Positions 1 to 8,264 are shown, counted from the first letter of the stretch. The stretch: 8,645 nucleotides of DNA from Cyanobacteriota bacterium (GCA_027483425.1 JAIXUR010000112.1:1-8645); one strand, 5' to 3'. Notes: a model not told the origin generated them from the sequence alone. Program-made: numbers and translations.

Positions 1-100
1 CCCGATCGAATCAGCGGCTTCACGATTAAACGACCGGCCCCTAACGGAGTACTCCGTTAGGGGCCGGTCGTTTAATCGTGAAGCCGCTGATTCGATCGGG
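1..100. repeat. Perfect 100-bp palindrome with no spacer
   Basis: Bases 1-50 are the exact reverse complement of bases 51-100, with the centre of symmetry between 50 and 51 inside AGTACT. There is no mismatch and no loop. Because the symmetry reaches the first base of the window, the true length is unknown. If the window starts at a contig end, this is most simply a fold-back assembly or library artefact. If real, it is an extreme cruciform-forming site downstream of the minus-strand HdeD gene. It lacks the U-rich tail of an ordinary intrinsic terminator. Confidence 0.95.
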
Positions 101-131
101 ATTGCCAGCGCCAGGCTATCCGCACCTCGAC

Positions 132-719
132 TTAGAGATTGGCTTCAGGAATATTGGTGGGCGCATCGGCGATCACCTTGCGGGCGGCCAGGGCGGCCAC
201 CAGCAGGCTAATGCCGCTCATCAGCAGGCTAATGCCAACGTAGAGGCCAATCAGCCAGAGGGCGCTGAAGGGCCAGCGGTTGAGCACCATAATGCCGAGA
301 ATCATGGTCACCATGCCGTTGAGCACCACCAGCCACGACATGCTGCGGCCCGCCCGTTGGGTAAAGGCCATGATGATGGTGAAAATACCTTCGACCACGA
401 ACAAAATACCGAAGGCCAGGGTCAGCGCCAGCAGTGCCTTGCCCAGGTTCAGCAGAATGTAAATACCTGCGATCGCGTACAAAATACCCACAATCAGGTT
501 GAGCCAAAAGCCTCTGACCGGGTGCGATCGAAAGGATTGGACAATCATCACACCGCCGCTGATCAGGGCAATCCACCCGATCATGGCGGTGAAAAAGGCC
601 GATGCGATCGCGGGGGCAATAATGGCCAAGATGCCTAGAATAATCAGCGCGATGCTCAGGAAAATGACCGCGCCAGTTGACTTTTTAATGTCTTCGCTCG
701 ACAGGAAATCTGTTGTCAT
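132..719 (-). CDS. HdeD family (DUF308) six-helix membrane protein
   Basis: A 195-residue integral inner-membrane protein of the HdeD/DUF308 family. The namesake is an E. coli acid-resistance membrane protein; the biochemical role is unknown, and I infer none here. Hydrophobic segments at roughly residues 17-38, 42-62, 71-91, 95-118, 128-146 and 152-178 give six predicted helices, the family pattern, and the length is normal. The short N-terminus is polar and the C-terminus (from about 180) is hydrophilic. The ATG at 719 is preceded by GAGG (727-730 on the plus strand) at 7-nt spacing, which supports this start. The last helix contains a seven-residue tandem repeat (GISLLMS/GISLLVA, residues 162-175) encoded by a 15-bp direct DNA repeat. 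The gene is divergent from glgP and is a single-gene unit as far as can be seen. Confidence 0.88.
   Translation of the reverse strand: MTTDFLSSEDIKKSTGAVIFLSIALIILGILAIIAPAIASAFFTAMIGWIALISGGVMIVQSFRSHPVRGFWLNLIVGILYAIAGIYILLNLGKALLALTLAFGILFVVEGIFTIIMAFTQRAGRSMSWLVVLNGMVTMILGIMVLNRWPFSALWLIGLYVGISLLMSGISLLVAALAARKVIADAPTNIPEANL
201..236. repeat. 15-bp direct repeat inside the HdeD gene
   Basis: CAGCAGGCTAATGCC occurs at 201-215 and again at 222-236, a 21-bp period. The period equals seven codons, so the repeat is in frame and duplicates GISLL in the last membrane helix. Confidence 0.8.
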
Positions 720-1007
720 GGGGTTGCCTCACGTCTTAAACGTCTTTTACAGACTTGGAATATATTGTGCCGTAATCACTGCTTATACTACAGCAATGAC
801 TCCAGCTAGGCTATATGTAACGGTCATTCTGGCCAGCGATAGCGTAACATTTAGACATCTTTAGACATCTTGGCTAGGCTTTTCCCAGAGGATAAGAAAG
901 CCAGCTCTAAGCAGAATTTCTTAATAGGAAGATTATCTTTTCTTTAGATTTGGTCGCTTCGTTTAGTCTGAGCGCGGGATAATTCTCTCCTTCGCAAACG
1001 CAGGCTA

Positions 1008-1027
1008 CCCGCCCCCTCTGGGGCGGG
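1008..1027. repeat. GC-rich hairpin, 8-bp arms
   Basis: CCCGCCCC (1008-1015) pairs with GGGGCGGG (1020-1027) around a CTCT loop. It resembles the CCGCCCC/GGGGCGG intergenic repeats common in cyanobacterial genomes. No T-run follows, so I do not call a terminator. Confidence 0.65.
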
Positions 1028-1031
1028 GTTA

Positions 1032-1109
1032 GGGGTGGGTCAATCTGAGCCTAGGCGGGACTTATCCGTAGTTAGAAACTCAATTTCTGTCACTGTTTTG
1101 ACCCACCCC
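1032..1109. repeat. 78-bp element bounded by 12-bp inverted repeats
   Basis: GGGGTGGGTCAA (1032-1043) is the exact reverse complement of TTGACCCACCCC (1098-1109). The 54-bp interior contains a smaller AGAAA/TTTCT inverted pair. The form resembles a tiny MITE-like or structured intergenic repeat. No flanking target duplication was recognised. Confidence 0.55.
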
Positions 1110-1169
1110 GCCCTCTGGGCACCTATCCCGGTTGGAAGATAGGTTCTCCATGGCGTCGATTCAGAGTGA

Positions 1170-1294
1170 TCTCCAGGCGGTTCTACTGGTTCCCACGCTC
1201 CCGCTTGGAGAGGCCCTCCAGACACTCCAGCGTCGTCTGGGGCGGGGCGCTCCTGCGCCCCCTCGTTCCCACGCGGAGCGTGGGAACGAGGGGG
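1170..1294. repeat. Dispersed multi-hairpin repeat, diverged copy (copy A)
   Basis: This stretch shares its order of motifs with the two repeats around the Fic gene: a CCAGACACTCCAGCGTCGTC block, a GGCGC-rich block, and a terminal hairpin containing GCGGAGCGTGGGAACGA. Its terminal hairpin is the best preserved of the three: a 17-bp perfect stem with arms 1258-1274 and 1278-1294 and a GGA loop. Orientation is the same as copies B and C. The left boundary is approximate. Confidence 0.6.
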
Positions 1295-1390
1295 AACCTG
1301 GCCTGGCCTAAACCCTTTCATAATCTATCTCCTTTACAGTGGCTAAAACTAGGCATCGCAGATTAGGAAATCCGCACGTTCTGTCCCAGT

Positions 1391-1403
1391 TCAGGAGACC
1401 CCT
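1391..1403 (+). promoter_or_regulatory. Ribosome binding site of glgP
   Basis: AGGAG at 1393-1397 lies six bases before the ATG at 1404. It is the clearest Shine-Dalgarno sequence on the plus strand of this window and fixes the glgP start. Confidence 0.7.
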
Positions 1404-3929
<2,526 letters not shown>

Positions 3930-3935
3930 CGACAG

Positions 3936-3956
3936 AATCCAAAATCCAAAATCCAA
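3936..3956. repeat. Heptanucleotide tandem repeat AATCCAA x3
   Basis: Three perfect head-to-tail copies of AATCCAA fill most of the 35-base gap between glgP and the histidine phosphatase gene. Short tandem heptamers of this type are widespread in filamentous cyanobacteria. The array leaves no room for a usual Shine-Dalgarno sequence before the next gene. Confidence 0.85.
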
Positions 3957-3964
3957 AACTCCCC

Positions 3965-4603
3965 ATGCCCCTCAACCTCTACCTCCTGCGCCACGGCGAA
4001 ACCGAGTACAGCCAAACCGGCGGCTTCTGTGGCGAGCTTGACCCTGAGCTGACCCCAGAGGGCACGGCCATGGCCGAGGCCTTTGCCCAAAAGTACCAGG
4101 CCTTGCCCTGGCAGGCGATCTTCGCCAGCCCCATGAAGCGCACGATCGCGACCGCCATGCCCCTCTGCCAGGCAGTGGGAGTCAATGTACAACTGCGCAA
4201 CGGGCTAAAGGAAATTAACTACGGCCAGTGGGAAGGGCTCACCGCCGAGCAGGTGAGGGATCACTTTACCGACGACTACATGAACTGGCTTACCGAACCC
4301 GCTTGGAACCCCCCCACCGGGGGCGAAAGCTCGGTGCAGATTGCCAGCCGGGCGTCCTTAGTGATGGCTGAGATTGAAGAAAACTTCACCGAGGGCAATG
4401 TGCTGGTCGTGTCCCACAAGGCGACGATTCGGATTATTTTGTGCAGCCTGCTGGGGATGGATGTGGGGCGGTATCGCAATCGCATTGAACTGCCCGTCGC
4501 CTCGGTCACCCAGGTGCGGTTTGATATCCATGGGCCAATGCTGGTGCGGCACGGCGATCGCACCCACCTGCCCGCCGACCTAGAGCTACGCCCTGGCACC
4601 TAG
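3965..4603 (+). CDS. Histidine phosphatase family protein (phosphoglycerate mutase-like)
   Basis: A 212-residue cytosolic protein of the histidine phosphatase superfamily, branch 1 (cofactor-independent phosphatases and dPGM-like enzymes). The signature LLRHGET places the phospho-accepting histidine at residue 10. Arg59 in SPMKRT, Glu83 in LKEINYGQWEG and His151 in VVSHKATIR complete the usual catalytic pocket. About 210 residues suits a phosphatase of the GpmB/CobC/phosphoserine-phosphatase type better than true dPGM (about 230-250). The substrate cannot be assigned from sequence. The ATG at 3965 puts LYLLRHGET at the very N-terminus, as expected, though no Shine-Dalgarno precedes it. It follows glgP by 35 bases, so a role with sugar phosphates is plausible but inferred. 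Confidence 0.9.
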   Translation: MPLNLYLLRHGETEYSQTGGFCGELDPELTPEGTAMAEAFAQKYQALPWQAIFASPMKRTIATAMPLCQAVGVNVQLRNGLKEINYGQWEGLTAEQVRDHFTDDYMNWLTEPAWNPPTGGESSVQIASRASLVMAEIEENFTEGNVLVVSHKATIRIILCSLLGMDVGRYRNRIELPVASVTQVRFDIHGPMLVRHGDRTHLPADLELRPGT

Positions 4604-4725
4604 CGGTGCGATCGCGCCGTGAAGGCCAGGCGGTATGCCCAGGCGGTATTAAACGAGTCTTCTAAATCCAGACTTTTCCCTTAAAATCAGCACATTCTTT
4701 CGGTAGCAGAAACCTCTCAGTCATT

Positions 4726-5016
4726 ATGGATAACAAAAAACCTGTTTTCGGCATCCAGGGCTATACCCCCATCAGCACCGTCACCGAGCTGCACTCCTTC
4801 TGCCGTGACATGATGTCCTACTACCAAGTCTCCCGGGGTGACCTGCTGTGCCAGCTCGAAACGGCCGATGGAGATGACGAGATTCGCCTGCACAAAGAGC
4901 TGCAGGAGGTGACCCGCAAAGTTGAGTTCTACCACGTGATCAACAACGCGGCATCCATCGCCGACACCATGTTCCATACCCCCGAGATGATTGCCGAGTT
5001 TTGCCCTCACCCATGA
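4726..5016 (+). CDS. Conserved-looking 96-residue protein of unknown function, coupled to ackA
   Basis: I do not recognise a named domain. The 96-residue product is soluble, slightly acidic and probably mostly helical, with no signal peptide or membrane segment. It has three cysteines (26, 42, 93) and five histidines (23, 56, 70, 84, 95), several near each other toward the C-terminus. Coding character is good: third-position GC matches neighbouring genes, and the frame runs from an ATG to a stop that overlaps the acetate kinase ATG (ATGA at 5013-5016). The overlap implies translational coupling, hence a product made in step with acetate kinase. A 122-base gap with one HIP1 site (4608) separates it from the phosphatase gene and may hold its promoter. 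No strong Shine-Dalgarno is visible. A regulatory or structural partner of AckA is a guess from position only. Confidence 0.8.
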   Translation: MDNKKPVFGIQGYTPISTVTELHSFCRDMMSYYQVSRGDLLCQLETADGDDEIRLHKELQEVTRKVEFYHVINNAASIADTMFHTPEMIAEFCPHP

Positions 5017-6236
5017 AGATTCTCGTTCTCAATGCCGGGTCAAGCAGCCACAAAAGCTGCCTGTTTGACCTGGGCCAGGGTACGCCGGACGGTCTCACCC
5101 CCAACCCCATCTGGCGAGCGGCCCTCGACTGGACCCACCAGCCAGGCTTTGTAGAGCTCACCGCAGCCCGTGAAGCGGGCGAGTCGGTGCGGCGATCGCT
5201 GCCGATTACCGACCAGGCCGACGGTATTAGCGCCATGATCACCACCCTGGTGGAGGGGCCCACCCAGGTGGTGGACAGCCTCTCCGAGATCGATGCCGTG
5301 GGCCACCGAGTCGTCCATGGCGGCCAGGACTATAGCCATAGTGTGCGGGTAACCGAGGCGGTTAAAGCCGCCATCCGTGACCTGATTCCCCTGGCTCCAT
5401 CCCACAACCCCGCCAACCTGCAAGGTATTGAAGCGATCGAGGCGATCCTGGGCGATATTCCCCAGGTCGCCCTGTTTGATACCGCCTTCCACGCCCGCAT
5501 GCCCGAGGCGGCGGCGACCTACCCCGGCCCCTACGCCTGGGTAGAGCAAGGCATTCGCCGCTACGGGTTTCACGGTATTAGCCACCAGTACGTGGCCCAG
5601 CGGGCCGCCGACCTGCTCGGTCGAGATATCGCCAGCCTCAAGATTCTCACCTGTCACCTGGGCAATGGCTGCTCCCTGGCGGCGGTGAAGGGGGGCATGA
5701 GCATCGATACCACCATGGGCTTTACCCCCCTCGATGGGGTGATGATGGGGAGTCGCTCCGGCAGCGTAGACCCCGGCATTTTGATTCATCTCATGCGCCA
5801 GGAGGGCTATAGCGCTGACCAGCTCGATACAATGCTGAACAAGGAGTCTGGCCTGAAGGGCCTGTCGGGCCTCTCCAACGACATGCGCGTGGTGGTTGAG
5901 GCGATGGACCAGGGCCACCCCCAGGCGACGCTGGCGGTGGAGGTGTTTATTCACCGCCTCCGCCGCGAAATGGGGGCGATGATCGCCAGTCTAGGCGGGC
6001 TGGATGTGGTGGTCTTTACCGCGGGCATTGGCGAAAACAAAAGCCTGGTGTGGCAGCGAGCCTGCGAACCATTTGAGTTTTTGGGGCTGCGGCTAAAGGA
6101 TGGCGAACTGGGCCGCACCAAGGATGACCAGGATATTGCGGCGGCGGATTCACGGGTGCGGGTGCTGGTAATTCATACCCAGGAGGAGTGGGCGATCGCC
6201 CAGGCCTGTGTTGCGCTGCTACAACCGGTGGCCTAA
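5013..6236 (+). CDS. ackA: Acetate kinase
   Basis: Cytosolic acetate kinase (EC 2.7.2.1; ASKHA fold), interconverting acetyl-phosphate + ADP and acetate + ATP. The 407-residue length is normal. Residues corresponding to known catalytic or binding positions are visible: Asn7 in LVLNAGSSS, Arg99 in GHRVVHGG, Asp156 in LFDTAFH, His187 in RYGFHGISH, Arg248 in MGSRSGSVDPG and Glu391 in HTQEEWAIA, plus HLGNGCSLAAV and FTAGIGENK. A TTG at 5001 is in frame, but the ATG at 5013 gives the canonical MKILVLNAGSSS start and an ATGA overlap with the upstream gene, so I chose it. In cyanobacteria acetyl-phosphate comes from phosphoketolase or phosphotransacetylase; neither gene is in the window. With glgP nearby this suggests dark ATP production from glycogen. 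Confidence 0.97.
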   Translation: MKILVLNAGSSSHKSCLFDLGQGTPDGLTPNPIWRAALDWTHQPGFVELTAAREAGESVRRSLPITDQADGISAMITTLVEGPTQVVDSLSEIDAVGHRVVHGGQDYSHSVRVTEAVKAAIRDLIPLAPSHNPANLQGIEAIEAILGDIPQVALFDTAFHARMPEAAATYPGPYAWVEQGIRRYGFHGISHQYVAQRAADLLGRDIASLKILTCHLGNGCSLAAVKGGMSIDTTMGFTPLDGVMMGSRSGSVDPGILIHLMRQEGYSADQLDTMLNKESGLKGLSGLSNDMRVVVEAMDQGHPQATLAVEVFIHRLRREMGAMIASLGGLDVVVFTAGIGENKSLVWQRACEPFEFLGLRLKDGELGRTKDDQDIAAADSRVRVLVIHTQEEWAIAQACVALLQPVA

Positions 6237-6248
6237 CGGTCTCCCTAT

Positions 6249-6363
6249 CACCTCGCCCCGACGCTACAGCGTCGAGACGTACCCCCAGACGCTCCAGCGT
6301 CCTCTGAGTCTGGGGCGCAGGAGCGCCACGAGCGGCGTCCCCAGGCGGAGCGTGGGAACGATG
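6249..6363. repeat. Dispersed three-hairpin repeat, copy B (upstream of fic)
   Basis: About 115 bp, roughly 90% identical by eye to copy C at 7465-7578 (about 11 mismatches and one indel) and in the same orientation. It contains a CGACGCT/AGCGTCG hairpin (6259-6265 and 6268-6274, two-base loop), a GGCGC/GCGCC hairpin, and a weakened terminal stem ending in GCGTGGGAACG. It starts 12 bases after the ackA stop. Open reading frames pass through it by chance, which makes the Fic frame look longer than it is. Confidence 0.85.
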
Positions 6364-6426
6364 GAAAGGACTTCAGTCCATGGGACGATGGGGAAGACGC
6401 TTCACCCCTCAAACTTGCCCGCTGCA

Positions 6427-7443
6427 ATGACCTACCAGCCACCCTTTGAGATCACGCCAACCATTGTTAACCAGATCAGCGTTATCTCTGGACTGCTCGT
6501 ACGGCTCGACGGCTCCCCCCTCGCTACCTCTCCACAACTGCGCAAGCAAAACCGTATCCGCACCATCCAAGGCACTTTGGCGATCGAAGGCAATAGCCTC
6601 ACCCTCGACCAAATCACCGCCATTCTCAACGGCCAGCGCGTCCTAGGCCAGCCCCGAGAAATCGGCGAAGTCCAGGGCGCAATCCGCGCCTACGAGGCTC
6701 TGCCCACCTGGTCTCCTACCGCTCGCCGAGACCTCCTTCAGGCCCACCGCCTGTTGATGGCCGATATTCTCACCGATGCTGGCAAATTTCGCACTGGCGG
6801 GGTCGGCATCTATAAGGGTACGCAGGTCTCCCACATTGCCCCCCCCGCCAAACGCGTTCCTGAGCTGATGGGCGATCTGCTTCACTGGTTGGCCACCACA
6901 GACCACCATCCCCTGATTACCAGCAGCGTTTTCCACTACGAACTCGAATTTATCCATCCCTTCATCGACGGCAACGGACGCATGGGCCGCCTCTGGCAAA
7001 CCCTCATCCTTGGCCAATGGAACGACCTTTTCTACCTGCTACCCATTGAAAGCCTGATCAAAGATCAGCAAGACCGCTACTATCAAACCCTAGAAGCCGC
7101 CGATCGCGCCGCCGACAGCACCGGCTTTATTGAGTTCATGCTAGACATCATCTATGCCACCCTGAGCAGCGCCACCCCTAGCCATGCAACGCTCAACCCA
7201 GGCCGTGAACCCAAACGCAGTGGGCCTGACGACCAAGTTAGCGACCAAGTTAGACAACTCCTCGCCCTGATGGATGACCGCTACTGGAATGCCCAGGAGT
7301 TGATGGAGGGCCTATCGCTCTCCCACAGGCCCACCTTTCGCAAAAACTACCTCAACCCTGCTCTCCAGGGCGGGCTGGTGGTGATGCAATATCCTGACCG
7401 CCCCCGTAGCCCAAAACAAAAATATAAAAAGGTGCAGGGGTAG
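6427..7443 (+). CDS. Fic family protein with N-terminal inhibitory motif and C-terminal winged helix
   Basis: Fic-domain enzymes typically transfer AMP from ATP to a target-protein hydroxyl; the target here is unknown. The protein is 338 residues. The catalytic loop HPFIDGNGRMGR (residues 177-188) matches HxFx(D/E)GNGRxxR fully, with His177 as the catalytic base. TLAIEG (50-55) matches the inhibitory (S/T)xxxE(G/N) motif and lies before the Fic core, so this is a class II, self-inhibited Fic protein. A Fic_N-like helical domain comes first, and a winged-helix-like end (about 268-338) closes with RSPKQKYK. The open frame extends upstream to 6208, but that part overlaps ackA and repeat copy B; conserved Fic_N sequence begins near the ATG at 6427. 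No Shine-Dalgarno is evident. There is no antitoxin gene beside it, which fits internal inhibition. Confidence 0.92.
   Translation: MTYQPPFEITPTIVNQISVISGLLVRLDGSPLATSPQLRKQNRIRTIQGTLAIEGNSLTLDQITAILNGQRVLGQPREIGEVQGAIRAYEALPTWSPTARRDLLQAHRLLMADILTDAGKFRTGGVGIYKGTQVSHIAPPAKRVPELMGDLLHWLATTDHHPLITSSVFHYELEFIHPFIDGNGRMGRLWQTLILGQWNDLFYLLPIESLIKDQQDRYYQTLEAADRAADSTGFIEFMLDIIYATLSSATPSHATLNPGREPKRSGPDDQVSDQVRQLLALMDDRYWNAQELMEGLSLSHRPTFRKNYLNPALQGGLVVMQYPDRPRSPKQKYKKVQG
7230..7253 (+). repeat. 12-bp in-frame tandem repeat in the fic linker
   Basis: CGACCAAGTTAG is present twice head to tail (7230-7241, 7242-7253), encoding DQVS then DQVR just before the winged-helix region of the Fic protein. 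Copy number at such linkers may vary between strains. Confidence 0.8.
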
Positions 7444-7464
7444 GGGCTATAGGGGTGCCCGCTC

Positions 7465-7578
7465 CACCTCGTCCCGACGCTAAAGCGTCGAGACGTACCC
7501 CCAGATGCTCCCGCGTCGTCTGAGTCTGGGCGCAGGAGCGCCCAGGGCGGCGTCCCCACGCGGAGCATGGGGACGATG
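7465..7578. repeat. Dispersed three-hairpin repeat, copy C (downstream of fic)
   Basis: Direct copy of the repeat at 6249-6363, starting 21 bases after the fic stop. Its hairpins are CGACGCT/AGCGTCG with an AA loop, GGGCGC/GCGCCC with an AGGA loop, and a terminal stem CGTCCCCACGC/GCATGGGGACG with one mismatch. Loop bases vary between copies while the first stem is unchanged, which suggests the folded form matters. It may also act as a transcription barrier after fic. Confidence 0.85.
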
Positions 7579-7636
7579 ATGAGGCCGTAAGTCGCTACGA
7601 TCAGATGGGCCGCTCAGGCTCAGCCCTGCCAGCGGC

Positions 7637-7655
7637 GCTATCATAGCAGTGATAG
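7637..7655. promoter_or_regulatory. Small inverted repeats upstream of the toxin-antitoxin-like pair (possible operator)
   Basis: GCTAT-C-ATAGC (7637-7647) and CTATCA/TGATAG (7638-7643, 7650-7655) overlap, 38 bases before the antitoxin-like ATG. TATCAT (7639-7644) could be a -10 element, with no clear -35. Antitoxins often bind such palindromes over their own promoter, but this assignment rests on position only. Confidence 0.3.
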
Positions 7656-7693
7656 ACCACCGGACTAGAGAACCCATCCTAGAGCTGCGGTTA

Positions 7694-7909
7694 ATGACTA
7701 CTCAATCTCTTCAACTGTCTCACCACTTCTACAACCTCTTCCAGGCCTTACCCGACGATGCCAAGCAAGGGTTTTTGGCAACCCTCATTACCCACAATCG
7801 CCAAGAGATTGAAGACCTCTTGTTTTACCAAGATTGCAAAGCTGCCAAAGAAGACGGCTTCTTATCTGATCAGAAAGCTCAGGAGTTTGTAACCAACCTG
7901 CCGCAATGA
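7694..7909 (+). CDS. Small protein, putative antitoxin of a RelE/ParE-type pair
   Basis: A 71-residue, mostly helical, soluble protein. I do not recognise a DNA-binding fold with certainty. Function is inferred from size, helical content and its ATGA overlap (7906-7909) with a RelE/ParE-like toxin frame, the usual antitoxin-toxin order. An in-frame ATG at 7649 would add 15 residues, but it falls in the putative operator region, and the shorter start at 7694 gives a more protein-like N-terminus (MTTQSLQLSHHFYNLF). Base composition is less GC-rich than in the metabolic genes upstream, as often seen for transferred toxin-antitoxin modules. It could instead be an unrelated small conserved protein. 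Confidence 0.65.
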   Translation: MTTQSLQLSHHFYNLFQALPDDAKQGFLATLITHNRQEIEDLLFYQDCKAAKEDGFLSDQKAQEFVTNLPQ

Positions 7910-8133
7910 AGTACAAAATTGCGAAAGCCTTCACAAAGCAGACGGCTAAAATTAAAGACCCAAAAATCTTAGCGAAAATCAGGAAAACTATCGAGCAAAT
8001 TGGTGAGTCTTCTACTCTACAAGACATACCTGCACTAGAACCCTTGCAGGGTTTTCCCAACTACTACAGAATCAAATTCGACTATCGCTATCGCATGGGC
8101 ATCTACTACGATAAGGGACGCGCAAGAAAATAA
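7906..8133 (+). pseudogene. RelE/ParE-like toxin, probably C-terminally truncated by a frameshift
   Basis: The 75-residue frame begins with the lysine-rich helical hairpin typical of ParE/RelE toxins (residues 1-32). It continues to LQGFPNYYRIKFDYRYRMGIYYD (about 47-69, given here only as a landmark), which matches the family's YYRIRxGDYRIG strands. Family members are usually 85-95 residues and end with another strand and an RxxxY-type tail; here the frame stops after DKGRARK. The +1 frame stays open from about 8120 to 8191 and encodes AQENKVPIAIFPIG, a plausible missing strand, before entering a repeat at 8159. I infer an indel near 8116-8124 followed by a repeat-disrupted end. Activity is doubtful, though a short functional variant cannot be excluded. 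It overlaps the antitoxin-like gene by four bases. Confidence 0.6.
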
Positions 8134-8158
8134 GGTACCAATTGCCATCTTTCCTATT

Positions 8159-8182
8159 GGTGCATTGCTGCGCGAATGCACC
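8159..8182. repeat. Inverted repeat GGTGCATT/AATGCACC
   Basis: Eight-base arms at 8159-8166 and 8175-8182 enclose GCTGCGCG. The sequence resembles the GTGCATTGCTGCGCGAATGC-type dispersed repeat I recall from many cyanobacterial intergenic regions. It lies where the 3' end of a full-length toxin gene would be expected. Confidence 0.65.
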
Positions 8183-8245
8183 CTACGATGATCAACACGC
8201 TTGGTAATTTATTTAGACGCGTGCCCCTAAGGTGATTTTCGCCCT

Positions 8246-8264
8246 ACGCTCCAGCGTGGGGACA
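8246..8264. repeat. Partial copy of the GCTCC/GCGTGGGGAC repeat
   Basis: TACGCTCCAGCGTGGGGAC is a short fragment related to the terminal hairpin of the multi-hairpin repeats at 1170, 6249 and 7465. Only the stem-like part is recognisable. Confidence 0.4.

Larger units (their letters stand above)
720..1403. other. Gene-free spacer between divergent hdeD-like gene and glgP
   Basis: No convincing coding sequence lies in these 684 bases; open frames here cross repeats and lack family resemblance. The hdeD side is AT-richer and probably carries its promoter: TATATT on the minus strand at 759-764 is a possible -10, without a clear -35. A 10-bp tandem repeat (TTTAGACATC, twice) lies at 850-869. The part from about 1000 to 1294 is GC-rich and consists mostly of inverted repeats, listed separately. 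The last ~100 bases before glgP are repeat-free and likely hold the glgP promoter, but I see no clear consensus there. Confidence 0.6.

Noticed and set aside
78..638. 186-codon plus-strand open frame opposite the HdeD gene
   Set aside because: The product is rich in His, Gln, Asn and Gly, without domain character. The minus strand encodes a clean six-helix protein with a ribosome binding site.
1008..1294. CRISPR array
   Set aside because: The repeats are palindromic units of different sequence without regular spacers.
1040..1366. Short open frames on both strands upstream of glgP
   Set aside because: They run through the inverted repeats and have repeat-derived composition.
4604..4619. Hairpin around the HIP1 site after the histidine phosphatase gene as a terminator
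   Set aside because: The stem is mostly the self-complementary HIP1 octamer, has no loop of useful size when it is fully paired, and no T-run follows.
5001..5012. TTG start giving acetate kinase four extra residues
   Set aside because: The ATG at 5013 gives the canonical acetate kinase N-terminus and the ATGA coupling with the upstream gene.
5040..5954. 304-codon open frame on the minus strand
   Set aside because: It is wholly antisense to ackA, whose catalytic residues are all present. Long antisense frames are expected in GC-rich coding DNA.
6208..6426. N-terminal extension of the Fic protein starting inside ackA
   Set aside because: The extra 73 residues are translated from the ackA end and repeat copy B, are arginine/serine-rich and show no family similarity.
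7649..7693. Longer start for the antitoxin-like protein
   Set aside because: It overlaps the small inverted repeats upstream, and the start at 7694 gives a more typical small-protein N-terminus. The choice is not certain.
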